From positions 1 to 64,000 of the forward strand of contig DAHXNV010000008.1 of the NCBI GenBank assembly GCA_027365225.1: a DNA stretch of 64,000 nt. Direction: 5' to 3'. Shown one piece after another: positions 25,536 to 34,252 of the stretch. The translations under genes were made by a program, and so were the position numbers. Origin of the DNA: Gammaproteobacteria bacterium. Its GTDB lineage: Bacteria; Pseudomonadota; Gammaproteobacteria; Steroidobacterales; Steroidobacteraceae. Within the stretch, counting starts at the first letter, position 1. Every line of letters starts with the position of its first letter. The notes beneath the pieces were generated by a model. That model was not told where the DNA came from. It saw only the letters and a list, made by a program, of their open reading frames with translations, and did no database searches.

Positions 25536-26593
25536 GCGAGCGCATTCCCGCCGTGGTGCTCGGCGGCACCGGCTACGTGGCCGGAGAGTTGCTGCGGCTG
25601 CTCGCCGGACATCCGCACTTCGAGGTGCGCGCGGTGATGTCGGACAGCCAGCCGGGCGAACCGCTCGGGGCGGCCTTCCCCCACCTCGCGGCGGCCTATG
25701 GTGAGGCGTGCTTTCAGCCGCACAACGAGATCGAGTCACTCCTGACCCGCGTGCCGCACAGCGCGGTGTTCTGTGCCGCGCCGCACGGGGTCTGCGCCCA
25801 GCTCATCGATTCCCTGCTCACCGCTGCCGAGGCTGCCGGCACCCGGCCGCGCGTGGTGGACACCTCCGCCGACTTCCGCTTCCGGTCGGCCGACGCCTAT
25901 CAGCGGGTCTACAAGCATCCGCACGGCGCGCCGCAGCGCCTCGCGCAGTTCACCTGCGCCATGCCGGAGCATCTGGCCGAATCGAGTACCCCGCACGTGG
26001 CTCATCCGGGCTGCTTCGCCAGCGCAGTGCTGCTGGCGAGCGTGCCGCTGCTCACCCTGGGACTGACGCCACCGCAGCTGTTCGTGTCGGGAGTGACCGG
26101 CAGCACCGGGTCGGGACGCAAACCGGTGGCGGGCACGCATCATCCCGTGCGTCACAGCGATCTCTATGCCTACAGTGCGCTTGCGCACCGTCATGCGCCT
26201 GAGATCGCAGCCTGTGCCCACGCCGCCGCGGGTGTGTGGGCGGATATCGCCTTCGTCCCGCATTCCGGACCGTTCGCGCGCGGCATTCACGTGACCGTGC
26301 AGGCGCCGCTGGTGCGGCCGCTCGAGACCGCCGAGGTGATCGGTGCGCTGCGCGGGTTCTATGCCGGATCGCGATTCGTGCGCGTGCTCGAGGCGCCGCC
26401 GCGCGTGAAAGACGTCGTCGCCAGCAATTACGCGCACCTGAGCGCGGTGAGCGATGGCCGAACGGTGGCCGTGATGTGTACTCTCGACAATCTCACGAAA
26501 GGCGCCGCCGGCGGCGCGGTGCAGTGGATGAACCGGATGTTCGGCCTGGCGGAGACCGACGGTCTGACGGCACCGGCACCCGGTTGGACCTGA
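25532..26593 (+). CDS. argC: N-acyl-gamma-glutamyl-phosphate reductase
   Basis: This 353-residue enzyme reduces N-acyl-glutamyl phosphate to the semialdehyde with NADPH. It has GGTGYVAGELLRLL for the cofactor (about 10-23), the catalytic Cys in HPGCFASAVLLA (about 163) and the conserved GSTGSGRKP. DNLTKGAAGGAVQ near the C-terminus is the usual signature. It starts within the stop of gene X (ATGA), and argD follows after 15 bases. If the pathway is succinylated, the substrate would be N-succinylglutamyl phosphate; nothing in the visible motifs decides this. Confidence 0.92.
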   Translation: MSERIPAVVLGGTGYVAGELLRLLAGHPHFEVRAVMSDSQPGEPLGAAFPHLAAAYGEACFQPHNEIESLLTRVPHSAVFCAAPHGVCAQLIDSLLTAAEAAGTRPRVVDTSADFRFRSADAYQRVYKHPHGAPQRLAQFTCAMPEHLAESSTPHVAHPGCFASAVLLASVPLLTLGLTPPQLFVSGVTGSTGSGRKPVAGTHHPVRHSDLYAYSALAHRHAPEIAACAHAAAGVWADIAFVPHSGPFARGIHVTVQAPLVRPLETAEVIGALRGFYAGSRFVRVLEAPPRVKDVVASNYAHLSAVSDGRTVAVMCTLDNLTKGAAGGAVQWMNRMFGLAETDGLTAPAPGWT

Positions 26594-26608
26594 GGCGCAA
26601 GGAACGAC

Positions 26609-27784
26609 ATGAACGCAACGACACCGGGCCATTGCGCGCCGTCCGAGGCGCCCCGCGACGCTCTGGCGCCGGTCTACGCCCAATACCCGTTCGAGGTCGA
26701 TCACGCCGAAGGGGTCTGGCTGATCAACGCGCGCGGCGAGCGCCTGCTCGACCTGTACGGCGGGCACGCGGTGGCCGCCCTCGGTTACGGCCACCCCGGC
26801 TGGACCGAAGCGCTGGCCGCGCAGGCGCGCGCCTGCCAGTTCCAGACCAACGCGCTGCCGATGGCGATCCGTGCGCGTGCGGCGCAACGGCTGCTGGCGT
26901 TCTCCCAACTCGAGCTCGCCAGCGTATTCCTGGTCAACAGCGGCGCGGAGGCCAATGAGAACGCGCTGCGCCTGGCTCTGCGGGTGACCGCACGGCCGCA
27001 CGTGGCGGCGCTCGAGGGGGCCTTCCACGGCCGGACCGCCGCGGCGGCGGCCGTGACCTGGGGTTCCGAGGCCTGGTACGGCTTTCCCCGCAAGCCCTTC
27101 GATGTCAGCTTCATGCCGCGGCACGAGCCCGGCGCCATCGCCGAGCACGTGACCGAGCGCACCGCCGCCGTCATCGTCGAGCCGGTGCAGGGCCTGGCCG
27201 GCGCCGTCGATCTCGGTGCGCCGTATCTTGCGGCCCTGCGCGAGCGCTGTGACCGGGTCGGCGCGCTGTTGATCTTCGATGAAGTGCAATGTGGGCTCGG
27301 GCGCGTGGGCGCCCCGTTCGCCGCCACCCTGTACGGGGTCACGCCCGATCTGCTGACGACGGCGAAGGCGCTCGGCAATGGCTTCCCATGCGCGGCGCTG
27401 CTGACATCGGCGCGGGTATCGGCCGCTTTGAAGGTCGGTGAGCTCGGCACGACCTACGGCGGTGGGCCGATGGCCTGTGCGGCATTGCTCGCCTGCATCG
27501 AGGCGATCGAGTCGCAGCGGCTGTTGGAGAACGTCCGGCACATGTCGGAGACGATCCGCCGCACGTGTCACGTCGGGCCCGTGAGCGCCATCCAGGGCGA
27601 GGGGCTGTTGCTCGGGCTGCGCATGCGCCGCCCCGCCAAGCAGATCCAGGCCGAGCTGCTGCGCCGCGGCATCCTCGCCGGCACGGCGAGCGACCCGCAG
27701 GTCCTGCGGCTGCTGCCGCCGTTCATTCTCCAGGCCGCGCACGTCGAGCTGCTGCGCCGGGCGCTGGCGGACATCGGCGAATGA
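26609..27784 (+). CDS. argD: N-acylornithine aminotransferase (ArgD family)
   Basis: This 391-residue class III PLP aminotransferase has LYGGHAVAALG, VNSGAEANENALRLA, the PLP-binding Asp in IFDEVQCGLGR and the Schiff-base Lys in TTAKALGNGFP. LYGGHAV and NSGAEANENAL match the Bacteroidetes ArgD pattern. It converts N-acylglutamate semialdehyde to N-acylornithine using glutamate. Its stop overlaps the argF' start (ATGA), so the product can pass straight to the next enzyme. Confidence 0.9.
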   Translation: MNATTPGHCAPSEAPRDALAPVYAQYPFEVDHAEGVWLINARGERLLDLYGGHAVAALGYGHPGWTEALAAQARACQFQTNALPMAIRARAAQRLLAFSQLELASVFLVNSGAEANENALRLALRVTARPHVAALEGAFHGRTAAAAAVTWGSEAWYGFPRKPFDVSFMPRHEPGAIAEHVTERTAAVIVEPVQGLAGAVDLGAPYLAALRERCDRVGALLIFDEVQCGLGRVGAPFAATLYGVTPDLLTTAKALGNGFPCAALLTSARVSAALKVGELGTTYGGGPMACAALLACIEAIESQRLLENVRHMSETIRRTCHVGPVSAIQGEGLLLGLRMRRPAKQIQAELLRRGILAGTASDPQVLRLLPPFILQAAHVELLRRALADIGE

Positions 27785-28782
27785 AGCGATTCCTCGACCT
27801 GGCGGAGCTGGCCCGCGCGGAGGTGCTCGCGCTGCTGGAGCTGGCCGGACGGCTCGAGCGGCAGCCGGAGCCGCGCGCGCTCGAGGGCAAGATCCTCGGC
27901 CTGCTGTTCATGAACCCCTCGCTGCGCACGCTCGCCTCGATGCAGGCCGGCATGGCGCGGCTCGGGGGTAGCTCCTTCGTGATCACACCGGGGCAGGGCA
28001 CCTGGCAGCTCGAGACACGCCTCGGCGCGGTGATGAGCGGCGCGGCCGCCGAGCACGTGCGCGAGGGCATCCCGGTGCTGGCCTCCTACTGCGATGCGCT
28101 CGGGATCCGCGCCTTCGCCGATGGGCGCGATCTGGCCGCCGATCTGGCCGAGACCAACTTCAACGCGATGGCGGCGCTGACCAGCAAGCCCCTGATCAAC
28201 CTCGAGTCCGCCGTCAATCATCCCTGTCAGGCGCTTGCCGACTGGAAGACGCTGGACGATCTGGGCGTGGCGCGACACGGCCGCTTCGTGCTCTCCTGGG
28301 TCTATCATCCGCGGCCGCTGCCGCTGGCGGTCCCGGCCGCAGCGCTGCACATGGCGGCGTTGCGCGGGATGGAGGTGGTGGTGCTGCGGCCCGCAGGCTT
28401 TGCGCTGCCGCAGGCGATCATGGACAAGGCTCGCCGCGCCGCCTCGATGAGCGGCGGCTCGATTCGCGAGAGCGACGTGCGGCGCGAGGCGCTGGCGGGC
28501 GCGGCCGTCATTTACGCCAAGGAATGGGGTGCGACCGAATGTTACGGCGATACGGCGGCGGATGCGCGTCTGCGCGCCGCGCACGCCGACTGGTGCGTGC
28601 GCGGCGACTGGTTCGAGCATGCGGCGCCGGAGTGCCGCCTGATGCATTGCCTGCCCGTGCGGCGCAACGTCGCCGTGGCGGACGAGGTCCTCGATGGCCC
28701 GCGCAGCGCCGTGCTGCGCGAGGCGTACAATCGGCTGACGGCGCAAATGGCGGTGTTGTACCGCCTGCTGAAGGGGCTGTGA
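27781..28782 (+). CDS. argF': N-succinyl-L-ornithine carbamoyltransferase (predicted; AOTCase/SOTCase family)
   Basis: This 333-residue transcarbamylase carries FMNPSLRT for carbamoyl phosphate (about 43-50), NHPCQALAD and HCLPVRRN. VYHPRPLPLAVP and the HCLPVRR form are hallmarks of the acyl-ornithine group, not of ordinary ArgF. The residue before Glu-His in SGAAAEH is Ala90. This aligns with Glu92 of the Xanthomonas acetylornithine enzyme and Pro90 of the Bacteroides succinylornithine enzyme. Published mutants at this site (Glu92 to Pro, Ser, Val or Ala, as I recall) switch the acetyl enzyme to succinyl substrates. Overall it also looks closer to the Bacteroides enzyme (GIPVLASYCDALGIRAF). 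The family is sure; the acyl specificity is predicted. Confidence 0.82.
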   Translation: MKRFLDLAELARAEVLALLELAGRLERQPEPRALEGKILGLLFMNPSLRTLASMQAGMARLGGSSFVITPGQGTWQLETRLGAVMSGAAAEHVREGIPVLASYCDALGIRAFADGRDLAADLAETNFNAMAALTSKPLINLESAVNHPCQALADWKTLDDLGVARHGRFVLSWVYHPRPLPLAVPAAALHMAALRGMEVVVLRPAGFALPQAIMDKARRAASMSGGSIRESDVRREALAGAAVIYAKEWGATECYGDTAADARLRAAHADWCVRGDWFEHAAPECRLMHCLPVRRNVAVADEVLDGPRSAVLREAYNRLTAQMAVLYRLLKGL

Positions 28783-28826
28783 TCCGGACATGGTTATCGA
28801 TATTCCGACGAGGACTCTCAACTGAC

Positions 28827-29765
28827 ATGATCATGCAACCCGGCGACCAGGCACTGGCCATACGCGCGCTGAAAAGCGCGGCACCCTACATCCGCATGTA
28901 TCGCGGCAAGACGTTCGTGGTGAAGGTGGGCGGCGGGGTGTTTGTCGAGGAGGCTGCCACGCGCGCGCTCATCGAGCAGATCGCGCTGTTGCATTATTTC
29001 GGCGTCCGAGTGGTGTTTGTACACGGCGGCGGCCCGCAGGTCACGGAGCTGGCCAACGCGCTCGGCCTGGAGTCGCGCATGGTGGAAGGCCGCCGCGTCA
29101 CCGATCGCCGATCGATGGACGTCACCACGATGGTGCTCAACGGCGCGATCAATACCCGCATTCTGGGCGTGTGCCGCGAGCTGAACGTCGAGGCCGTCGG
29201 AGTCAGCGGGGTCGATGCCGGCCTGGTGCGTGCGCACAAACGCCCGCCGGTGCAGATGGCCTCGACTGGCGAGTTGGTCGACTTTGGGTTCGTGGGCGAT
29301 ATCGACGTGGTCGATCCGGCGGTGCTGCGCACGCTCCTCGACAGCAATCTGATGCCGGTGGTGAGTCCCCTGTCGGCCGACGATGCGGGGACCCTGCTCA
29401 ACATCAATGCCGATACGGTGGCCGCCGCCCTGGCCGCGGCGCTCGGCGCCGAGAAGCTCGTCCTGTGCACCGGCGCACCCGGCATCCTCGCCGATCGTGC
29501 CGATCCGGGCTCGCTCATTTCCTACACCGACCTCGCGGGCCTGCGCGAGCTGTGCCAGCAGGGGTGCATCGCCGAGGGTATGTTGCCGAAGACCAAGGCC
29601 ATCGAAGCAGCCATCCGCGGCGGGGTGCGCCGCGTGCACGTGGTGTCGTACCAGGCGCCCGAGGGCATCCTCGGCGAGGTATTCACCAACGAGGGGACCG
29701 GCACGCTGATCGTCGCGGACGTCAATGCGCTGACGCCGGCCGAGCAGCACGGCGCCGGGGGCTAG
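28827..29765 (+). CDS. argB: N-acylglutamate kinase
   Basis: This 312-residue amino-acid kinase has VVKVGGGVF (about 30-38), VHGGGPQV, the substrate Arg in EGRRVTDRR and NINADTVAAALA, and ends near GTLIVAD. It phosphorylates N-acylglutamate. Unlike the Xanthomonas protein it has no fused C-terminal acetyltransferase domain, so it cannot itself supply the first step. ATG 28827 follows GAGGA at 13 bases; ATG 28833 is an alternative. It starts 44 bases after argF' and ends one base before argH. Confidence 0.92.
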   Translation: MIMQPGDQALAIRALKSAAPYIRMYRGKTFVVKVGGGVFVEEAATRALIEQIALLHYFGVRVVFVHGGGPQVTELANALGLESRMVEGRRVTDRRSMDVTTMVLNGAINTRILGVCRELNVEAVGVSGVDAGLVRAHKRPPVQMASTGELVDFGFVGDIDVVDPAVLRTLLDSNLMPVVSPLSADDAGTLLNINADTVAAALAAALGAEKLVLCTGAPGILADRADPGSLISYTDLAGLRELCQQGCIAEGMLPKTKAIEAAIRGGVRRVHVVSYQAPEGILGEVFTNEGTGTLIVADVNALTPAEQHGAGG

Positions 29766-29766
29766 C

Positions 29767-30957
29767 GTGAGCCGGCTGTGGGACAAAGGCGCGCCGCTCG
29801 ATGAGCGGGTGCTGCGCTTCACCGCCGGGGAGGACTTCAGCCTCGATGAGCGGCTCATCGCCTATGACATCCGCGCGTCGATCGCGCATGCCGAGATGCT
29901 GCTCGAGCAGGGACTGCTTGCTCGGGCGGACCTCGAGGCCATTCGCGGCGGTCTGACGGCGCTCGGGCAAGCCCATGCCCAAGGGCAGTGGCACGTTGAG
30001 CTACCCGACGAGGATGGGCACACCGCCCTGGAGCGCCGGTTGACTGAACGAATCGGTCCTGCGGGGGGCCGGGTCCATCTTGGGCGCTCGCGCAACGATC
30101 AGGTGCTCGCTGCCCTGCGGCTCTATCTGCGCGATGCGCTCGAGGACCTGAGCGCCGGCGCGATAGCGGTCGCGCAGGCCCTGGAGCGGCTCGGCGCGCG
30201 CGAGCAGACCACGGCGCTGCCGGGCTACACGCACATGCAGCAGGCGATGCCGAGCTCCGTGCCGTTGTGGGCGGGTGGCTTCGCCGCCGAGATCCGCGAC
30301 GATGCCGAAGCCCTGCGCCACGTCCATCGCCGCCTGGGCCGCAATCCGCTCGGATCGGCGGCCGGCTACGGCACCCCGGGGCTGCCGCTCGACCGCGAGG
30401 CGACGCGCGAGAAACTCGGCTTCGCGTCCGTGCAGGAACCGGTGACTGCCGTGCAGCTCTCCCGCGGCAAGGCTGAGGCGGAGCTGCTCTTCCACGTCAC
30501 CATCCTGCTGCAGGACGTCGGACGCCTGGCCGCCGACGTGCTGCTCTTCTGTACGGAGGAATTCGGCTTCGTGCGCCTGCCGGAGGCGTTCACCACCGGC
30601 TCCTCGATCATGCCGCAGAAGCGCAATCCGGACCTCTTCGAGCTGATCCGCGGCCGCTCGGCCACCGCCCAGGCGTGCCTGCTGGAAGTCCTCGCCATCT
30701 GTGCCAAGCTGCCGTCAGGATATCAGCGCGATCTGCAGCTGTTGAAGTTTCCGCTGTTTCGCGCCATCGATCTGGCGTTGGAGACCCTGGGCATCCTGCC
30801 CGCCGCGCTCGATGCGCTCTCGTTCCGGACCGAGCGTATCCGGTTGGATCCGGCCATCCACGCTGCCGAGGAAGCCAACCGCCTCGTCGTGCGCGAAGGC
30901 ATCCCCTTCCGCGAGGCCTACCGCCGCGTGGCGGCGAAGCTGAAGGGATCGGGATAG
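29767..30957 (+). CDS. argH: Argininosuccinate lyase, short C-terminus
   Basis: This 396-residue fumarase-superfamily enzyme splits argininosuccinate to arginine and fumarate. HLGRSRNDQV, GYTHMQQAMP with the catalytic His, and the flexible signature loop GSSIMPQKRNPD are intact. It begins with GTG one base after the argB stop. The chain stops soon after GIPFREAYRRVAAKLKG, about 35-60 residues earlier than most ArgH proteins. The missing part is the variable C-terminal helix pair, so activity is plausible. A hairpin (CCGCTG-CG-CAGCGG, 30968-30981) follows the stop. No coding signal is seen from there to 31239. Confidence 0.9.
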   Translation: MSRLWDKGAPLDERVLRFTAGEDFSLDERLIAYDIRASIAHAEMLLEQGLLARADLEAIRGGLTALGQAHAQGQWHVELPDEDGHTALERRLTERIGPAGGRVHLGRSRNDQVLAALRLYLRDALEDLSAGAIAVAQALERLGAREQTTALPGYTHMQQAMPSSVPLWAGGFAAEIRDDAEALRHVHRRLGRNPLGSAAGYGTPGLPLDREATREKLGFASVQEPVTAVQLSRGKAEAELLFHVTILLQDVGRLAADVLLFCTEEFGFVRLPEAFTTGSSIMPQKRNPDLFELIRGRSATAQACLLEVLAICAKLPSGYQRDLQLLKFPLFRAIDLALETLGILPAALDALSFRTERIRLDPAIHAAEEANRLVVREGIPFREAYRRVAAKLKGSG

Positions 30958-31239
30958 ACGGGGTCCGCCGCTGCGCAGCGGGCACGCCCCTGGCGCCCCC
31001 TCGGCTCTCATGATCGCGAATCCCGTCTCGGCCGCCAGATCAGCAAGATCACCGGGAGCTGGCTTTTCAGGTGGTGCGCGAGCGCACGGCCGCAAAGCGT
31101 TCCTCCGCCGGTCGCATCGCCACCCCGGCGCGCGCCGGGCTGTCCAGCCGGTGCACGCCGGGGCACGCGCATCCATCCACGAGCCGTTCGCCCGCGGCAC
31201 CTCACTGGCGCGAGACGCCCGCTCAGAAAGCAGAGCGCT

Positions 31240-31671
31240 CTACTTGGTGACGATCTCGGGTTCCATCGCTGCGAGCTTGGCGAGCAGATTGTTCTGAGCC
31301 GTCATCGGGATGTGATGTTGGTCCATGGTACGAGTCAAGTCGCTGGCCAAGGCGTTGAAGGCGGCCTGGGTCACGCCGAGGTTCGCGTGGATGGCGTGCA
31401 TGTTCATATTGAACTTGCAGCCGCCGCCCTCGAGATTGCAAAACTGTATGGTCAGTGCCGCCTTTAGTGCCGGAATACTCGTATGGGCGAAATAGGCGGC
31501 GATCCGGGGATCGGTTGTGACCCGGTTGACGAAGTCGTTGACCATGGATCGCATGCCGGCGAGCCCGCCGAATTGCCGAAAGTAGGAGGTGGAGGCCGAG
31601 GACACCGGCGAGAATGCCAAGCCTGCGGCAAGCACGCCACTCAGGAATGTTGTGGAGACAATGCGTTTCAT
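31240..31671 (-). CDS. Secreted group 1 truncated haemoglobin
   Basis: This 143-residue protein begins with a signal peptide (MKRIVSTTFLSGVLAAGLAF, cleavage near Ala-Ser about 25). A small globin follows: FRQFGGLAGMRSMVNDF (helix B region), TTDPRIAAYF, and the proximal His in MHAIHANLGVTQAAFNAL. It should bind haem in the periplasm and could handle O2, NO or peroxide. Start 31671 is supported by AAGGTG eight bases upstream. It is the second gene of a two-gene unit behind the DUF3034 protein, 20 bases apart. Confidence 0.8.
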   Translation of the reverse strand: MKRIVSTTFLSGVLAAGLAFSPVSSASTSYFRQFGGLAGMRSMVNDFVNRVTTDPRIAAYFAHTSIPALKAALTIQFCNLEGGGCKFNMNMHAIHANLGVTQAAFNALASDLTRTMDQHHIPMTAQNNLLAKLAAMEPEIVTK

Positions 31672-31691
31672 GTCAGGGTCACCTTGGTTGC

Positions 31692-32729
31692 TTAGAAGCT
31701 CGCAGTGAGCGAAACATAGGCGCCGTTCTGGCCCGGCAGCGAGGCAATATGGCCCAGATGTGCATAGGCGGCGGTAAGTGACAGGTGTCTGTTGAGGAAC
31801 CAGGCGGCGAAAATATCCTGCCACGGATCGGTGCGACTTACGGCGTCGCCGAGCCCGTTGTAGCCGACCAATTGATTCTGAGGCATGGCGCGGAATTCAT
31901 AGCCCACTGCTACTCGACGCGTGATGAATTGGGCAACGGAGATCCCGGGTTCCAGTCTATAACCGTGCGTGTAGCTGCCGTTGCGGCCGATGCCGCCAAA
32001 ACCGAGCAGGCCATCCTGGTTGGCGTCGGTCACATCGAGAGTCAGGTTGACGAATGTGTACCGTCCAAACAAGCCGTCAATAAAAAGCTTGCTTGCCGCA
32101 ACGTAATAGTCCATGCCATCTGGCCGAGCCCCAATCGCATCGATCGTGGCGCCATTTTCGTTGTGGTGATAGCGCAATCCGACGGAGATTTCGGGCATGA
32201 GCGTGTTCTGATCGTAAACTATGTGGCCATGTAGACGCACCTTTATCCCGATGATGTCCTGTCTGAAGGCATAGTCATTGCCGAACTGTAACGGTGCGGG
32301 CAGCGCCGAGACTGGCGCGCCGAAGAAATTCCCGATGGCGGCATCGAGCGCCCCTCCGGTACGACCCAGAGTCAATTGCTGGTGTGCAAATGACAGTTCA
32401 ACACGGTCGTATAGACCGATCGCGGCACCGAAGTCGTGCAGGCGGTAATTGGGCAGATTGACGTAAGTATATGCTGCCGTTCCGCCGATCTGATCGTTGG
32501 TTTCCTGGCCGGCAATCACTGCCCAGGGATTGATGCCACCCCCGGCCGATCCGTCTACGGAGGTAATGCCGCCAGTCCCGGCGAGGCGTCCGGCCGCGAA
32601 CAACGCGTTCTGTGCCCAGACCCGCGGTGCAGCAGACATCGCAATCACGATCGCAATGCTCGCTAGGCGTGCTATCCAGCGGCGCTCCCGTGAACGACGC
32701 TCGGATGCTGATCGGTTCCGATTCGACAT
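31692..32729 (-). CDS. DUF3034 family outer-membrane beta-barrel protein
   Basis: This 345-residue protein has a long signal peptide ending AWAQ near residue 40. It then has GRLAGTGGITSVDGSAGGG and NPWAVIAGQETNDQIGGTAA, the DUF3034 opening, followed by alternating aromatic strands (YDRVELSFAHQQL, GYRLEPGISV) and a terminal Phe (SLTASF), the normal ending of an outer-membrane barrel. Its function is unknown; members often sit next to truncated haemoglobin or methylamine-type genes, as here. A strong inverted repeat covers its leader. Confidence 0.8.
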   Translation of the reverse strand: MSNRNRSASERRSRERRWIARLASIAIVIAMSAAPRVWAQNALFAAGRLAGTGGITSVDGSAGGGINPWAVIAGQETNDQIGGTAAYTYVNLPNYRLHDFGAAIGLYDRVELSFAHQQLTLGRTGGALDAAIGNFFGAPVSALPAPLQFGNDYAFRQDIIGIKVRLHGHIVYDQNTLMPEISVGLRYHHNENGATIDAIGARPDGMDYYVAASKLFIDGLFGRYTFVNLTLDVTDANQDGLLGFGGIGRNGSYTHGYRLEPGISVAQFITRRVAVGYEFRAMPQNQLVGYNGLGDAVSRTDPWQDIFAAWFLNRHLSLTAAYAHLGHIASLPGQNGAYVSLTASF

Positions 32730-32730
32730 G

Positions 32731-32786
32731 ATGTGCCCCCTTGTTCAAGCAGGATTGCGGAACTTGTCCGGCTCTCAGGGGCACAT
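32731..32786 (-). promoter_or_regulatory. Leader stem-loop directly before the DUF3034 start
   Basis: ATGTGCCCC (32731-32739) and GGGGCACAT (32778-32786) form a perfect 9-bp stem with a 38-base loop that holds smaller stems (CGGA/TCCG, CTTG/CAAG). In mRNA sense the stem ends one base before the DUF3034 start codon and takes in its purine-rich ribosome site, so folding could control translation. From 32787 to 33115 I see no convincing gene. A short frame ending at 32985 (last residues GGKIRL) could be the tail of a lost gene. Confidence 0.4.
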
Positions 32787-33115
32787 ACGGACAACCCGCT
32801 CTGGCGGATGCAGGTGTTACGCAAAAGATATTTCCTGACGCGATCCTCGTGGCGCAGACTGGGCTGCCGCCGGCAGCGACGAACGCTATCGTGTGCTCGA
32901 TGATCTGATGGCGCCCGTCGAGAGGCTCAATGCAACCTGGCCGCAGCGGGCACCGTGCGCCGATGGCGGCAAAATACGGCTCTGAGCGTCCTTCGCCGCG
33001 GCGCGCCCACCCTCCCGGCGTCCCGTTCGGGCGGTATGCCCTGAGGCCGGTCCCGTGCGCTGCGCGATGAGAATTCCGCGCGGCCTCGCGGCGGCGGTTG
33101 AGGCATAATACGGCC

Positions 33116-34243
33116 GTGATCGGCCAAGTGCGCTCTCAGATCCTGCCGCGGCCGGCGCCACCGGACCGGGCCTTCCGTGGTGGCGATGCCTTCTATCTGC
33201 CGAATTTCTGCGCTTCGCGGGCAGCGTTCACCATCGTCGTCGTGGCGGAGCTGACCGCCATCGTGGTGTCGATCGCCCGCAGCGCGGCGCAGGGCTTCTG
33301 GTCGGAACTGGCGCTCAGCTCGCTGTTTCTCCTGTGGGTTGGACTGCTGTCCGCGGCGCTGCTGTGCGTGCTGCGCCCGCTGCTCGCGCGCCTCGGGGTG
33401 CAACGCGGCTCGAGCGTCGCATTGGCGCTGATGATCGCGGTGGTCGCGGCGGTGTCGGCCGGCGTGTTTCTGCTCGGCCAGACACATCTGGTGCGCGCCG
33501 CCGGCGCGGACTCGCTGTTCCCGCGGCGCTTCGGGCCGTTCGTGCTGCGCAACACGACGATCGGTTTCGTCATCGCCGCGGTGACGCTGCGCTATTTCTA
33601 CGTCACGCATCAATGGCGACGCAACATCGAGCTGCGCGCCGCGGCGCGCGTGCACGCCCTGCAGGCGCGCATCCGGCCGCACTTCCTGTTCAACAGCATG
33701 AACACCATCGCCGCGTTGACGCGCAGCGAGCCGCGCGCGGCCGAGCAGGCCGTGCAGGATCTGGCCGACCTCTTCCGCGCCTCCCTTGCCGAGCCGCTCG
33801 CGACCATAACGCTTGCCGATGAGCTCGAGATCGCCCGCACCTATCAGCGCATCGAGCAGCTGCGCCTCGGCGAGCGGCTGCGCGTGGCCTGGCATGTCGA
33901 GGCCCTGCCGCTCGATGCGCGAGTGCCGGGACTGCTGCTGCAGCCGCTGCTCGAGAACGCAATCTATCACGGCATCGAGCCGCGCCCGGCCGGTGGCACC
34001 GTCGAGATCAACGGCGAGCGCACCGGCGAGCTGCTCTGGCTGGTGGTGCGCAATCCAGTCGGTGTGCCGGTGCGCGAGCGAGAGGGCAATCAGCTCGCAC
34101 TGCAGAATATCCGTGAGCGCCTGACGCTGCACTACGGCGAGCGGGCGCTGCTGAAGGCCGGTCGTTTCGACGAGGAATACATCGTGACGCTGCGTTTTCC
34201 GTACCTTCGGGCGCTGGCGCCTGCGGGCAGCGCGCGCGACTGA
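33116..34243 (+). CDS. algZ: AlgZ/LytS-type membrane histidine kinase
   Basis: This 375-residue protein has four or so hydrophobic segments (about 35-160), then a His_kinase domain of the LytS/YehU class. IRPHFLFNSMNTIAAL (about 185-200) carries the phosphorylated His, and LLLQPLLENAIYHGIEP is the N-box of the ATPase. It is followed after nine bases by a LytTR response regulator. GTG 33116 is preferred, with GAGG upstream; a TTG at 33098 is possible. The argH-algZ-algR order recalls Pseudomonas, here with the haemoglobin pair inserted after argH. Confidence 0.8.
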   Translation: MIGQVRSQILPRPAPPDRAFRGGDAFYLPNFCASRAAFTIVVVAELTAIVVSIARSAAQGFWSELALSSLFLLWVGLLSAALLCVLRPLLARLGVQRGSSVALALMIAVVAAVSAGVFLLGQTHLVRAAGADSLFPRRFGPFVLRNTTIGFVIAAVTLRYFYVTHQWRRNIELRAAARVHALQARIRPHFLFNSMNTIAALTRSEPRAAEQAVQDLADLFRASLAEPLATITLADELEIARTYQRIEQLRLGERLRVAWHVEALPLDARVPGLLLQPLLENAIYHGIEPRPAGGTVEINGERTGELLWLVVRNPVGVPVREREGNQLALQNIRERLTLHYGERALLKAGRFDEEYIVTLRFPYLRALAPAGSARD

Positions 34244-34252
34244 CGGCCGCCC

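Noticed and set aside
32839-32985. Short plus-strand frame ending GGKIRL
   Set aside because: It has no start codon with a ribosome site and no recognisable family; it may be the tail of a lost gene but cannot be supported.
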